DNA of 64,000 nt from Anabaena minutissima FACHB-250 (lineage in GTDB: Bacteria; Cyanobacteriota; Cyanobacteriia; Cyanobacteriales; Nostocaceae), in contig NZ_JACJRG010000005.1 of NCBI RefSeq assembly GCF_014697125.1, positions 174,286 through 238,285 on the forward strand, written 5' to 3'. The translations under genes and the position numbers were made by a program. How positions within the stretch are numbered: position 1 is the first letter of the stretch; every line of letters begins with the position of its first letter. Positions 56,281 through 64,000 of this stretch are shown piece by piece. The notes beneath the pieces are model-generated. The model was not told the DNA's origin, made no database searches, and saw nothing but the letters and a program-made list of their open reading frames with translations.

Positions 56281-56973
56281 ATGGTCAGAAAAATCGCTTT
56301 TGGGGTGCTGTGGCTAGGATTCGTCGTTTATGCTTTTGTCTTTGCGCCTCCAGACCGTCCCGATAACTTCGAGCTAATCAAAGACCTGTCTATCTTTGAA
56401 TGGCAAGGCACAAACCCCCTAATAATAGCATTATTTTACCTCATGGGCATCTGGCCGATGATTTACAGTGCGATGCTCTTTATTGACGGTAGAGGGCAAA
56501 AAATACCCGCTTGGCCATTTGCAACTGCATCTTTTGGTGTGGGTGTGTTTGCATTGTTGCCTTATTTAGCTTTACGAGAACCCAATCCCCAATTTACAGG
56601 CAAAAAGAACGCCTTGATTAAGCTGCTAGATTCCCGTGTGACTGGTGTAGTTCTCACCGTAGCAGCAGCGATTCTAGTCATCTATGGTTTAAGATCAGGC
56701 GATTGGAATAACTTTGTCCAACAGTGGCAAACTAGCCGCTTCATCCATGTCATGAGTCTAGATTTTTGCCTACTTTCTCTATTATTTCCAGCACTTCTAA
56801 GAGATGATATGGCGCGTCGTGGTTGGCAAAATCAGCAGTTATTCTGGTTATTTGCTGTGATTCCCCTGTTTGGCGCGTTAATTTATTTGTGTGTACGTCC
56901 CCCTCTCCAAGAAACAGTAATAGTCCCACAGGAAAAATCTCAAATTGAACTGCCATTAAATAGGATGAATTAA
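56281..56973 (+). CDS. DUF2834-type membrane protein
   Basis: 230 residues with about six hydrophobic segments (FGVLWLGFVVYAFVFAPP, NPLIIALFYLMGIWPMIYSA, GVVLTVAAAILVIYGL, and the C-terminal FWLFAVIPLFGALIYLCV). The topology and PFATASFGVGVFALLPYLAL block are known in plants and cyanobacteria. Role unknown. It starts 12 bp after hrcA. Confidence 0.75.
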   Translation: MVRKIAFGVLWLGFVVYAFVFAPPDRPDNFELIKDLSIFEWQGTNPLIIALFYLMGIWPMIYSAMLFIDGRGQKIPAWPFATASFGVGVFALLPYLALREPNPQFTGKKNALIKLLDSRVTGVVLTVAAAILVIYGLRSGDWNNFVQQWQTSRFIHVMSLDFCLLSLLFPALLRDDMARRGWQNQQLFWLFAVIPLFGALIYLCVRPPLQETVIVPQEKSQIELPLNRMN

Positions 56974-57312
56974 AGGTTTGTAGTAAGGACTTTAGTCCTG
57001 TCTACTTTCCCTAAGAGACGTAAGCAAGTAATTTGTCTTACAGAGACACTACACTCATGAGAAAGGACTAAAGCCCTTACTATGAGCTTATTTTATTTTT
57101 CTACATTAATTAACATAGTTTGATTTATTCCCAAGATATATCAAAACAACTTACAATTTCTGTGATTTTCAGGAATAGTTCACCTGCAAAGGGTATCAAT
57201 TAATAACATCAAAAGGTAGGATTCCCAAATTACAAATCTACTTATAGCTTCTATGTAGATGGAATTTTTACCATTCAATAGTTATTAATGTTCACGTTGC
57301 TAGGTAATTTCC
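56974..57312. other. Gap with a MITE-like element
   Basis: Contains the 102-bp element at 56981-57082 and an AT-rich stretch that should hold the promoter of the secreted protein at 57313. No gene. Confidence 0.5.
56981..57082. repeat. 102-bp MITE-like element with 19-bp terminal inverted repeats
   Basis: Ends TAGTAAGGACTTTAGTCCT (56981-56999) and AGGACTAAAGCCCTTACTA (57064-57082) are reverse complements with one mismatch; the interior (about 64 bp) has no frame. The hairpin at 43907-43932 uses the same arm. Confidence 0.7.
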
Positions 57313-57879
57313 ATGAAATATAATCTGCGGATTTTCTTATTATTATTAAGTGTATTAGTAGGCTCTTTTAGCACTGTTATTCATACAGTGGTTGCTCAAG
57401 AGATAACTATAAATTCCATCTCAACCCAATCTCATCTTCAACTGCTGAAGCACCCTACAAAATCAGCAACTAAAAACTATAAAAATAGCGAACTTCGAGC
57501 ATTTTTAACTAGCAAATATGACTATTGGGATGCGCGTGTTTTAGCAGATTTCTGGGGAGAAACTGTAGAAGATGCAAAGGCTAGAATGGGTCGAAAAATT
57601 CTCTGGGGAGGAGAAAACATTGCGATTCTAGAACAGTTGCTTGTAGATGCTAGGGTGCAAGCACTACGAGCCGTCCAAACACCCCGTCCTGGCGATTCCA
57701 GCCCCTACAAATTTTACCAAGATTCCACATATAACTATAATGATGCAGAGGTACTGGCGAGATTTTGGGGTGAAAAATCAGCGATAGATGCGAAAGTTCG
57801 CATTGAACGCAATTTAATTTTAGGCAATGACGAAGTAATTGACCAAGCCTTAAGATACGCGCATTCTCAAAAGAGATAA
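57313..57879 (+). CDS. Secreted protein with two internal repeats
   Basis: 188 residues. Signal peptide IFLLLLSVLVGSFSTV, cleaved near VVAQ. The mature protein contains two similar segments of about 47 residues: YDYWDARVLADFWGETVEDA (about 69-88) and YNYNDAEVLARFWGEKSAID (about 139-158), each followed by a KxRxxRxxxxG helix. The unit contains YxYxDAxVLAxFWGE, a pattern I do not know. It lies 66 bp upstream of an amidoligase-like gene. Confidence 0.72.
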   Translation: MKYNLRIFLLLLSVLVGSFSTVIHTVVAQEITINSISTQSHLQLLKHPTKSATKNYKNSELRAFLTSKYDYWDARVLADFWGETVEDAKARMGRKILWGGENIAILEQLLVDARVQALRAVQTPRPGDSSPYKFYQDSTYNYNDAEVLARFWGEKSAIDAKVRIERNLILGNDEVIDQALRYAHSQKR

Positions 57880-57945
57880 ATTATCCTACTTGATATTTTT
57901 AAATCAATATGGGGTGCTGAATGCGCCCTGATTTTATAGAAAATC

Positions 57946-59088
57946 ATGTCTGAATTAAACTGGAAAATTGGCTTTGAAATTGAGTTAATCGCTCCCAAAG
58001 GACTCAGCCGAAAGGATTTAGCACAATTAATAGCCAAGCAACATCATGGCTTAGTGCGTCGCATCTTTTACCCCCAGTCTGAACCGAGTCATGTACCGGG
58101 AACACCTTTATTCCATAATCTCACCTTGGGGTTTGAGGTGATTGATCAGCAAGGATGTTTGATAGCACGATGTGTAGATGATTTAACCCTGCAAGACGAC
58201 TTAGACAAAAATCAAGCACCGCAACCAGGATGGTATCGCATTGTCAGCGATGACACCAGACTACTGCAACTAATCACCTGTAATGCTGATGCGACTGCAC
58301 CTCTGGATGAAGTTCTCCAGCCAATTGCTAATTTATTTGCTACGGATTTAGAAGCAGGAGTAGGGGGCATGGTACGTATTGCTGATCATATCGGCAATCC
58401 GATCGCGATCGCAGCACCCCTACCAGGAGAACGAGAACGTCCTTGTGAACTAATTACACCACCTATCGATACCAACCATCTCGAACGTCTAGAAATTCTC
58501 CTAGCATCAGCACGTTCTCTAGGGTTTACAATTCCGGCTGAGGGTGCAACTCATCTACACTTTGATGCTACGCCTTTATGTTCTACCAGGGTTTTTGCTA
58601 ACTTAGTTAATCTTTTATGGACTCACGGGGAAAATCTAAAAGTTTTGGTAGGTACTAACCCCAAATGTAGACACTTGGGAACATGGGATGAAGATTTATT
58701 GATGTTAATCAATGAAACTGATTTTTGTGAATTATCTTGGTCTGATGCTAGAGAATATCTTGTTAAATTACAGTTGACAAAATACTGTGATTTTAATCTC
58801 AAAAATCTCATTCATCAAATACCTGAAAAACACACTTTTGAAGCTCGTATTTTCCCTACATGGATACATCCACAACCTGCAATTGAAGCGGCGGCGTTGA
58901 TGGAAGCATTCTTAAATTATGCCATAGCAGCACCCAAAGTTTCACAACTTTCACCTTTAGCATGGCAATTAGAATCTGTGCAAGAGTTTTTACAAAAACT
59001 ACCTATGAAAGAATATTTTCGTCAAGTTTGGTTGTCTCGCGCTGCTAGCGTTGATAGTGACTTATTGAAACAGGGTGTAGGGGTGTAA
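57946..59088 (+). CDS. Amidoligase-like enzyme (GCS-fold)
   Basis: 380 residues. WKIGFEIELIAPKGLSRKDL is the typical start of Amidoligase_2 proteins (glutamate residues for Mg/ATP), GATHLHFDATPLCS and TFEARIFPTWIHP follow in order. The fold is that of glutamine synthetase/gamma-glutamylcysteine synthetase, and members are proposed to join amino acids to peptides or amines, often with a cyclotransferase partner; none lies here. The last residues (QGVGV) and stop are in a GTGTAGGGGTGTAA repeat. Confidence 0.78.
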   Translation: MSELNWKIGFEIELIAPKGLSRKDLAQLIAKQHHGLVRRIFYPQSEPSHVPGTPLFHNLTLGFEVIDQQGCLIARCVDDLTLQDDLDKNQAPQPGWYRIVSDDTRLLQLITCNADATAPLDEVLQPIANLFATDLEAGVGGMVRIADHIGNPIAIAAPLPGERERPCELITPPIDTNHLERLEILLASARSLGFTIPAEGATHLHFDATPLCSTRVFANLVNLLWTHGENLKVLVGTNPKCRHLGTWDEDLLMLINETDFCELSWSDAREYLVKLQLTKYCDFNLKNLIHQIPEKHTFEARIFPTWIHPQPAIEAAALMEAFLNYAIAAPKVSQLSPLAWQLESVQEFLQKLPMKEYFRQVWLSRAASVDSDLLKQGVGV

Positions 59089-59216
59089 AGAAAATGTCTG
59101 ATTTTAGTTCTTTCTGTGAATAGCTAAGTACATAGACAGAATTAATTACACAATTTTTTCTGTCACCTGTCACCTCTTTCCTATCTCTACCAATGAATCT
59201 AATTTTGCCCAACTAC

Positions 59217-59666
59217 TTATCTTGATTCACACTCGCGCTTAGTCACAAAATGGCGATAGCGAAACATCGCTTCTAACTGCGCTTGTACTAACCAACCGCT
59301 AACAAATTCTACTGTATCGCCTCCAGGCATAATGTAGGAAATATCATCAGTCAGCTTGGTTTTGTCTCCTTCTGCGGCGAATTGATGGCGATGTGTCCAA
59401 GACTCAAAAGGCCCCGATATTTGGACATCAGTAAATAGATGGTATTGTTCGCATTCAGTGTGACGCGCTAACCAAGTTAAGGGTAAAAGTCCGAGAAATA
59501 GACGAAACTCTGTAACTGCGCCTACTTCTAGTCCCCCCTCACGACGAATTACTCGTACAGGTTGCCAAGGTGGAGTCAGTAGTTGTAAGATATCTGGTCT
59601 TTCGTGGAATTTCCAAACTACTTCCACTGGCGCGTTAATAACTGATGAATGTTGAAAGTGCAGCAT
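59217..59666 (-). CDS. SRPBCC/START-like fold protein
   Basis: 149 residues. SSVINAPVEVVWKFHERPDI is the SRPBCC N-terminus, followed by TPPWQPVRVIRREGGLEVGA and SYIMPGGDTVEFVSGWLVQA. Such proteins form a deep hydrophobic pocket; ligand unknown. It lies 19 bp downstream of the CPXCG gene on the same strand. Confidence 0.82.
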   Translation of the reverse strand: MLHFQHSSVINAPVEVVWKFHERPDILQLLTPPWQPVRVIRREGGLEVGAVTEFRLFLGLLPLTWLARHTECEQYHLFTDVQISGPFESWTHRHQFAAEGDKTKLTDDISYIMPGGDTVEFVSGWLVQAQLEAMFRYRHFVTKRECESR

Positions 59667-59685
59667 GGAAAGAAAAACCTAAAAT

Positions 59686-59874
59686 CTAGCCTTCATACTC
59701 GGTATCAATTTCAATGTCTAGGGTATCTTCATCCACTCGGATATATAAGATATTGGGACGACAGCAAACTTGACAATCTTCAATATAAGATTGCTGTCCC
59801 CCAGCACTCAAGTCAATAAAAGTTAAGTTTGGTTCACCGCAGTAGGCACAATAAAATTCAGCTGTGTTTTGCAT
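59686..59874 (-). CDS. CPXCG-type small zinc-binding protein
   Basis: 62 residues. FYCAYCGEPN and DCQVCCRPNI give two CxxC pairs that should bind one zinc. YIRVDEDTLDIEIDTEYEG is the acidic tail. Function unknown; small and common in bacteria. It sits 11 bp after the radical SAM gene and just before the SRPBCC gene. Confidence 0.85.
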   Translation of the reverse strand: MQNTAEFYCAYCGEPNLTFIDLSAGGQQSYIEDCQVCCRPNILYIRVDEDTLDIEIDTEYEG

Positions 59875-59885
59875 TCACTTATTAA

Positions 59886-61523
59886 CTATAAATCTAATGG
59901 CTGGAGTTCCTTTTGAAAATGACTGGTAGCTTCAGCCAAATGCTTTAGTAGTGTAGACTGTGGCAGTGGCCCTTGCAAGTGACTCCAGGGTAATATCTGC
60001 TCATGTGACCAATGACTGTGGACGTAGAAATCTAAATCGGGAATTTGTCCTTTGAGTTGTTTAAAAGCGCGTTTATAGCTACCGAGGGAGTCACCGAAGT
60101 TGCGGGTAAGTTCGAGAAGTTGGGAAATTCTGCGATCGCCTCTCGATATCAAAGCTTGTATAATCGACCAATTATAACTTTCCGGGCGAAACTCTATCCC
60201 TTGGGGTTTAAGTTGTTTTTGCAATGACTGCAACCGCTTTTCAGCTTGACGATTTACCCCAAACCATTGAAATGGCGTATGGGATTTGGGTACAAAGGTA
60301 CTGCAACCAAAGGTAAGGCGTAGTCCCGGCGCAGCTTTTTTTATACTCCGCATCATCGCTACCGTTGCGTCTAAATCTTCTGGTTCTTCCCCCGGAATAC
60401 CTACCATTCCATAGAGTTTTAAGCTTTTCAAGCCGCCAGCTTTAGCGTTGATAGCCGCTTGGATAATTTCATCGTTATGTAGCTTTTTATTAATGATTTG
60501 GCGTACTTTTGCCGAACCACTCTCTACAGCTATGGTAAGCGATCGCGTGTCTCGTTTCGCCAAAGTTTTGGCTAACTGTTCCGTCACCGTATTAGTCCGC
60601 ACCGAAGCAATACTCAGCCGCACATCATCATATTTTGGCTGACTAATATAATCCAATAAAGTCTCAAATTCGGGATGTTGCGTTACAGACGCACCCAATA
60701 AACCCAAGCGATTTGTTACTTGTAAGCCTTTTTCAATGGCGGGAATTAACGAACCTTCCAAACTCGCTGTTCTAAAAGGTAAAGTGAGGTAACTAGCTAA
60801 ACAAAAGCGGCACATTTCTGGACAACTCCGCACCACTTCCACCATAAAAATATTTTCCCAAGCAGCTTTTTCCGTCACCACGGTTGATGCTGAGAGGGTG
60901 TTTCCCCGATAAGTTTGCTTCTGCACTACTGCGGGAATATCAGAAGAAATTGGTTTAATAGAACTAATTCCCCCATCTACTGTGTGATACTCCACTGCAT
61001 ATAAACTAGGAATATAAATACCAGGTACTTGTGCAAGTGCTTGCAGTTGAGTTTGTCTAGAAGCATTTCTCACTTCTTTGTAAGCTTCAATCAAATTACC
61101 CAGTAAATCTTCCCCATCCCCTAATAAAATGACATCAAAAAAATCAGCAAAAGGTTCGGGGTTAGCTGTAAGAACTGTCCCACCACCAAAAACAATGGGG
61201 TGAGAATCATCACGATTAATTGCTCTAATGGGAATTTCTAGAGATTCCAAAAGATTTAAAATATTCACATAATCCAATTCCCAAGAAATTGAAAATCCTA
61301 GAATTTCTGGCTGTCTTGGAAGTGGTTCGGAAGTATCAGTAAATAAACGACTTACCTGCACATCACTACGCATTGCCAAAGTTGCCCAGACTACCTGATA
61401 GCCCAAGCTAGTAATACCCACTGTATACTCATTAGGGAAAGCGAATATCAGTGGTATAGCGTTGGTTTCTGGCGTAGCAGGGGTAAATAACAGGCGTTCA
61501 GCAGTAAATAAAGAAGATGTCAC
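59886..61523 (-). CDS. B12-binding-domain radical SAM protein
   Basis: 545 residues. An N-terminal part with the cobalamin-type fold (FGGGTVLTANPEPFADFFDV, ILLGDGEDLLGNLIEAY) precedes the radical SAM cysteines SCPEMCRFCLASY, a CxxxCxxC motif; LSIASVRTNTVTEQLAKTLA and LKLYGMVGIPGEEPEDL follow. The DxHxxG cobalamin signature is not evident, so B12 may be absent. Substrate unknown. It leads a three-gene set with the CPXCG and SRPBCC genes. Confidence 0.87.
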   Translation of the reverse strand: MTSSLFTAERLLFTPATPETNAIPLIFAFPNEYTVGITSLGYQVVWATLAMRSDVQVSRLFTDTSEPLPRQPEILGFSISWELDYVNILNLLESLEIPIRAINRDDSHPIVFGGGTVLTANPEPFADFFDVILLGDGEDLLGNLIEAYKEVRNASRQTQLQALAQVPGIYIPSLYAVEYHTVDGGISSIKPISSDIPAVVQKQTYRGNTLSASTVVTEKAAWENIFMVEVVRSCPEMCRFCLASYLTLPFRTASLEGSLIPAIEKGLQVTNRLGLLGASVTQHPEFETLLDYISQPKYDDVRLSIASVRTNTVTEQLAKTLAKRDTRSLTIAVESGSAKVRQIINKKLHNDEIIQAAINAKAGGLKSLKLYGMVGIPGEEPEDLDATVAMMRSIKKAAPGLRLTFGCSTFVPKSHTPFQWFGVNRQAEKRLQSLQKQLKPQGIEFRPESYNWSIIQALISRGDRRISQLLELTRNFGDSLGSYKRAFKQLKGQIPDLDFYVHSHWSHEQILPWSHLQGPLPQSTLLKHLAEATSHFQKELQPLDL

Positions 61524-61544
61524 AGGTTTTTAATAAAGGCATAT

Positions 61545-61799
61545 CTATCTATATTTAATTTTAAGCCATAGAATTACAAAGTTTAAAGCTAAAGTTGTCC
61601 CGTTAGCAAAAATAATCGGCCAAGCTTGCAGATAAATGCCATACATTAACCACAAAAAAAGACCACTCATGAACGTAATCAGCATCACGTAAGAAACATC
61701 TTTAGCTGATTTTGTGCGCCATGTTTGAAACACTTGTGGTAAGAAAGCAATTGTGGTTAATATAGCGGCGGATAATCCTAAAATTGTAATAAAATTCAT
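61545..61799 (-). CDS. SemiSWEET-type sugar transporter
   Basis: 84 residues with three helices (LGLSAAILTTIAFLPQVFQT, VMLITFMSGLFLWLMYGIYL, FANGTTLALNFVILWLKI). FLPQVFQTWRTKSAKDVSY has the PQ-loop proline-glutamine pair. Dimers of such units pass sugars such as sucrose or glucose. It lies 21 bp upstream of the radical SAM gene. Confidence 0.88.
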   Translation of the reverse strand: MNFITILGLSAAILTTIAFLPQVFQTWRTKSAKDVSYVMLITFMSGLFLWLMYGIYLQAWPIIFANGTTLALNFVILWLKIKYR

Positions 61800-61932
61800 A
61801 TAATATTAGCGATAAATTACCCACAAATAATAAAGAAGATACTCAAAAGTACCTTCTTACTCAATTTTCATTCAACAACTATAATATAGTCCAGTTTAAG
61901 GGTTGAACGGATCAAGGCGATCGCCTCAACAA

Positions 61933-63021
61933 TTACAACACCTTACACTGACCATGTTGACGTAACAAATGGTCACACAATACCAAAGCCACCATCGCCT
62001 CCACCATTGGAACAGCACGGGGTAAAACACAAGGATCATGTCTTCCCTTCGCTGCTAATAGTGTTTCTTCACCCTCATGCGTCACCGTTTTTTGCTCTTT
62101 TCTAATAGTGGCTGTGGGTTTAAATGCAACGCGCAAAATAATATTTTCACCATTTGAAATACCACCTTGAATCCCACCCGAACGATTAGTTACGGTGCGA
62201 ACTTCCCCATTTTCATCAATATAAAATTCGTCGTTATGTTCAATCCCAGTTAACAGCGTCCCTGCAAAACCTGAACCAATTTCAAAACCTTTGCTAGCCG
62301 GAAGAGACATCACACCCTTAGCGATGTCAGCCTCTAATTTATCAAAAACCGGCTCACCCAAACCCTTCGGCACATTACGCGCCACACATTCCACAACACC
62401 ACCGATAGAATCACCTTGCCTACCAGTTTGCTCAATTAATTCAATCATTTTTTGAGCGCATTCACTATCAGGACAGCGCACAATGTTGCTTTCGACTTCA
62501 TCCAAAGTGACAGTATTGGGATCAACTACGCCTTCCAAATCCTTGATGCGCTTGACGTAACCGATAACTTCTACATTCGCAACTTGACGGAGAATTTTTT
62601 TAGCGATCGCACCAGCTGCTACTCTTCCTATTGTCTCACGCGCTGACGACCTGCCACCACCTTGCCAATTACGAATCCCATACTTAGCATCATAGGTAGC
62701 ATCCGCATGGGAAGGGCGATACTTTTGCGCCATCTCGTCATAATCTTGGGGACGAGTATCTTTATTCCGCACCAAAATTGATATTGGCGTTCCCAAGGTT
62801 TTACCCTCAAACACCCCAGACAAAATCTCACAAGTGTCTGCTTCCTTACGCGGGGTAGTAATTTTACTTTGTCCCGGCCGTCTTCTATCTAACTCTACTT
62901 GAATTTCTTCAGCAGAAATTTCCAGTTGCGGAGGACAACCATCAATCACCACTCCTACGCCTCCGCCATGAGACTCACCGAAAGTAGTAATGCGAAACAA
63001 ATGCCCAAAGGTGTTGCCCAT
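61933..63021 (-). CDS. aroC: Chorismate synthase
   Basis: 362 residues. [60 protein letters not shown] and [15 protein letters not shown] are the three Prosite-type signatures and the FMN site. It makes chorismate from EPSP, the branch point to aromatic amino acids, folate and quinones. Normal length. Confidence 0.97.
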   Translation of the reverse strand: MGNTFGHLFRITTFGESHGGGVGVVIDGCPPQLEISAEEIQVELDRRRPGQSKITTPRKEADTCEILSGVFEGKTLGTPISILVRNKDTRPQDYDEMAQKYRPSHADATYDAKYGIRNWQGGGRSSARETIGRVAAGAIAKKILRQVANVEVIGYVKRIKDLEGVVDPNTVTLDEVESNIVRCPDSECAQKMIELIEQTGRQGDSIGGVVECVARNVPKGLGEPVFDKLEADIAKGVMSLPASKGFEIGSGFAGTLLTGIEHNDEFYIDENGEVRTVTNRSGGIQGGISNGENIILRVAFKPTATIRKEQKTVTHEGEETLLAAKGRHDPCVLPRAVPMVEAMVALVLCDHLLRQHGQCKVL

Positions 63022-63151
63022 GATATTGAGGAGATACAGTTCGGAATATGTATTTTACCTGAACTCTTGCCCTCATCACCAAGACGTAACACAGCTTTTT
63101 GCATCTGTGAGGTAAATTATCTAATGTGAATGCGATCGCTCTATCACTGCG

Positions 63152-63373
63152 TCACAATAGTTCAACAAATTCATCTACGCTCAAGCCCACCTGTCGAATA
63201 ATTCCACGCAAAGTCCCCCTATCTAGTTCCTTGTGTTCTGGTATAGATATTGTAGTTCTAGGGTCTTCACGCACCAATATAATGTGACTACCTCGTTGAC
63301 GATCAACAATAAAGCCTATTTTTTCCAGTGCTTTGACACACTCTGCACCTGAGATAACAGGTAACTTACTCAC
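63152..63373 (-). CDS. hicA: HicA-type mRNA interferase toxin
   Basis: 73 residues. VISGAECVKALEKIGFIVDR, QRGSHIILVREDP with the catalytic histidine in GSHI, and HKELDRGTLRGIIRQVGLS are typical of HicA (YcfA) toxins, a dsRBD-like fold that cuts mRNA. Its start overlaps the hicB stop by 4 bp (ATGA). Confidence 0.92.
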   Translation of the reverse strand: MSKLPVISGAECVKALEKIGFIVDRQRGSHIILVREDPRTTISIPEHKELDRGTLRGIIRQVGLSVDEFVELL

Positions 63374-63600
63374 ACCAGCACAACCTCAATAGTATCTTCT
63401 GGCACAGGTTCGCCTCGGTCTTCCAGAACTTCTATGTAAAGAGCAATAGCCTCTTCTATATTAGCTAAAGCCTCCTCACGAGTTTTTCCCTGACTGATGC
63501 AACCTGGTAAACTCGGTACTTCCACAACAAAATATCCATCCTCGCCATGATATAACAGCACTTTGCGTTGAGATTCTCGTTTTGGTGTTGTCGCTGTCAT
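63370..63600 (-). CDS. hicB: HicB-type antitoxin
   Basis: 76 residues. VLLYHGEDGYFVVEVPSLPG and CISQGKTREEALANIEEAIA form the RNase H-like HicB core that caps HicA. The DNA-binding C-terminal extension of longer HicB proteins is missing; autoregulation may need another factor. hicB precedes hicA, the reverse of E. coli. Confidence 0.92.
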   Translation of the reverse strand: MTATTPKRESQRKVLLYHGEDGYFVVEVPSLPGCISQGKTREEALANIEEAIALYIEVLEDRGEPVPEDTIEVVLV

Positions 63601-63709
63601 AGTTTAAATAGCTGCTGAGTTTATCCAAATATTAACATTCTCAAATTTTCTAAAATATCAACAGGTTGCACAGCAAGTTGCTAAAATCAACAAAAAATTC
63701 AACACAAAC

Positions 63710-63741
63710 AAAAACACCCCCCGTTTCCAGGAGGTGTTTTT
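63710..63741 (-). terminator. Terminator of psbA
   Basis: AAAAACACCCCCC (63710-63722) pairs with GGAGGTGTTTTT (63730-63741) with one mismatch around GTTTCCA; on the minus strand it ends in a T-run. Position is 20 bp after the psbA stop codon. Confidence 0.8.
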
Positions 63742-63761
63742 AATTAGCGAAGACTGAAAGA

Positions 63762-64000
<239 letters not shown>

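Overview
The window comes from a filamentous, heterocyst-type cyanobacterium close to Nostoc/Anabaena/Trichormus. This rests on the many GCGATCGC (HIP1) octamers, AT-rich spacers filled with short heptad-type tandem repeats and small palindromic elements, carboxysome shell genes (ccmK3, ccmK4), photosystem II genes (psbQ, psbA), a devBCA exporter of the heterocyst-envelope type and a HetZ-related protein. It is mostly ordinary chromosome. The left 2.3 kb is decayed accessory DNA.

Layout. 1-2300 (minus): a caspase-like gene cut by the edge, a cysteine desulfurase pseudogene with three lesions (one a 25-bp insertion inside a HIP1 site), and a start-less fragment of an ATPase-like protein. 2300-9220 (plus): a phosphate uptake locus, with a PHO-box array upstream of pstS, then pstC, pstA, pstB and a diverged second pstB whose Q-loop glutamine is lost. 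9395-16530 (minus): M61 peptidase with a PDZ domain, a Crp-family regulator, a protein with a PilB/GspE N-terminal-like domain, a HetZ-related regulator, ccmK3-ccmK4. 16750-20730: alpha/beta hydrolase, tRNA-Arg(TCT) and three cyanobacterial proteins of unknown role. 20850-28190 (minus): metallophosphoesterase preceded by a 9 x 21-bp tandem repeat, lipid kinase, RNase J, dapA, asd. 28655-33500 (plus): tig, clpP, clpX, hydrolase. 33680-36450 (minus): AraC regulator, Dps, pirin (a probable stress group). 36640-39475: DCC-family protein, psbQ and an FAD oxidoreductase, with a minus-strand hypothetical gene between the first two. 39496-43794: devBCA facing a TetR regulator that carries a C-terminal ribbon-helix-helix domain, with a 30-bp palindrome between them. 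43982-48756: polysaccharide deacetylase, then an ArsR-headed second pst operon (pstS-like lipoprotein, pstC, pstA, pstB) with tightly overlapping genes and no visible PHO box. 48828-61800: sugar-type binding lipoprotein, YebC, Uma2 nuclease-fold protein, DUF3352, rhodanese, hrcA, amidoligase-like protein, radical SAM protein, SemiSWEET. 61933-64000 (minus): aroC, the hicB-hicA toxin-antitoxin pair and the 3' end of psbA with its terminator.

The most unusual points are: (1) two complete Pst transporters about 36 kb apart, one under an apparent PHO box and one headed by an ArsR-family gene; (2) the TetR-RHH fusion with a perfect palindrome next to devBCA; (3) dispersed repeats that appear to supply gene parts: ribosome-binding sites with start codons before pstB and the Uma2 gene, and stop codons or short C-terminal tails for several genes; (4) the 21-bp tandem repeat, which reads as heptapeptides; (5) the small insertion into a HIP1 site. 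I found no CRISPR array, integrated phage or intact transposase. No entirely new multi-gene system could be demonstrated from sequence alone; the ArsR-pst operon and the TetR-RHH/devBCA pair are the best candidates for undescribed regulation.
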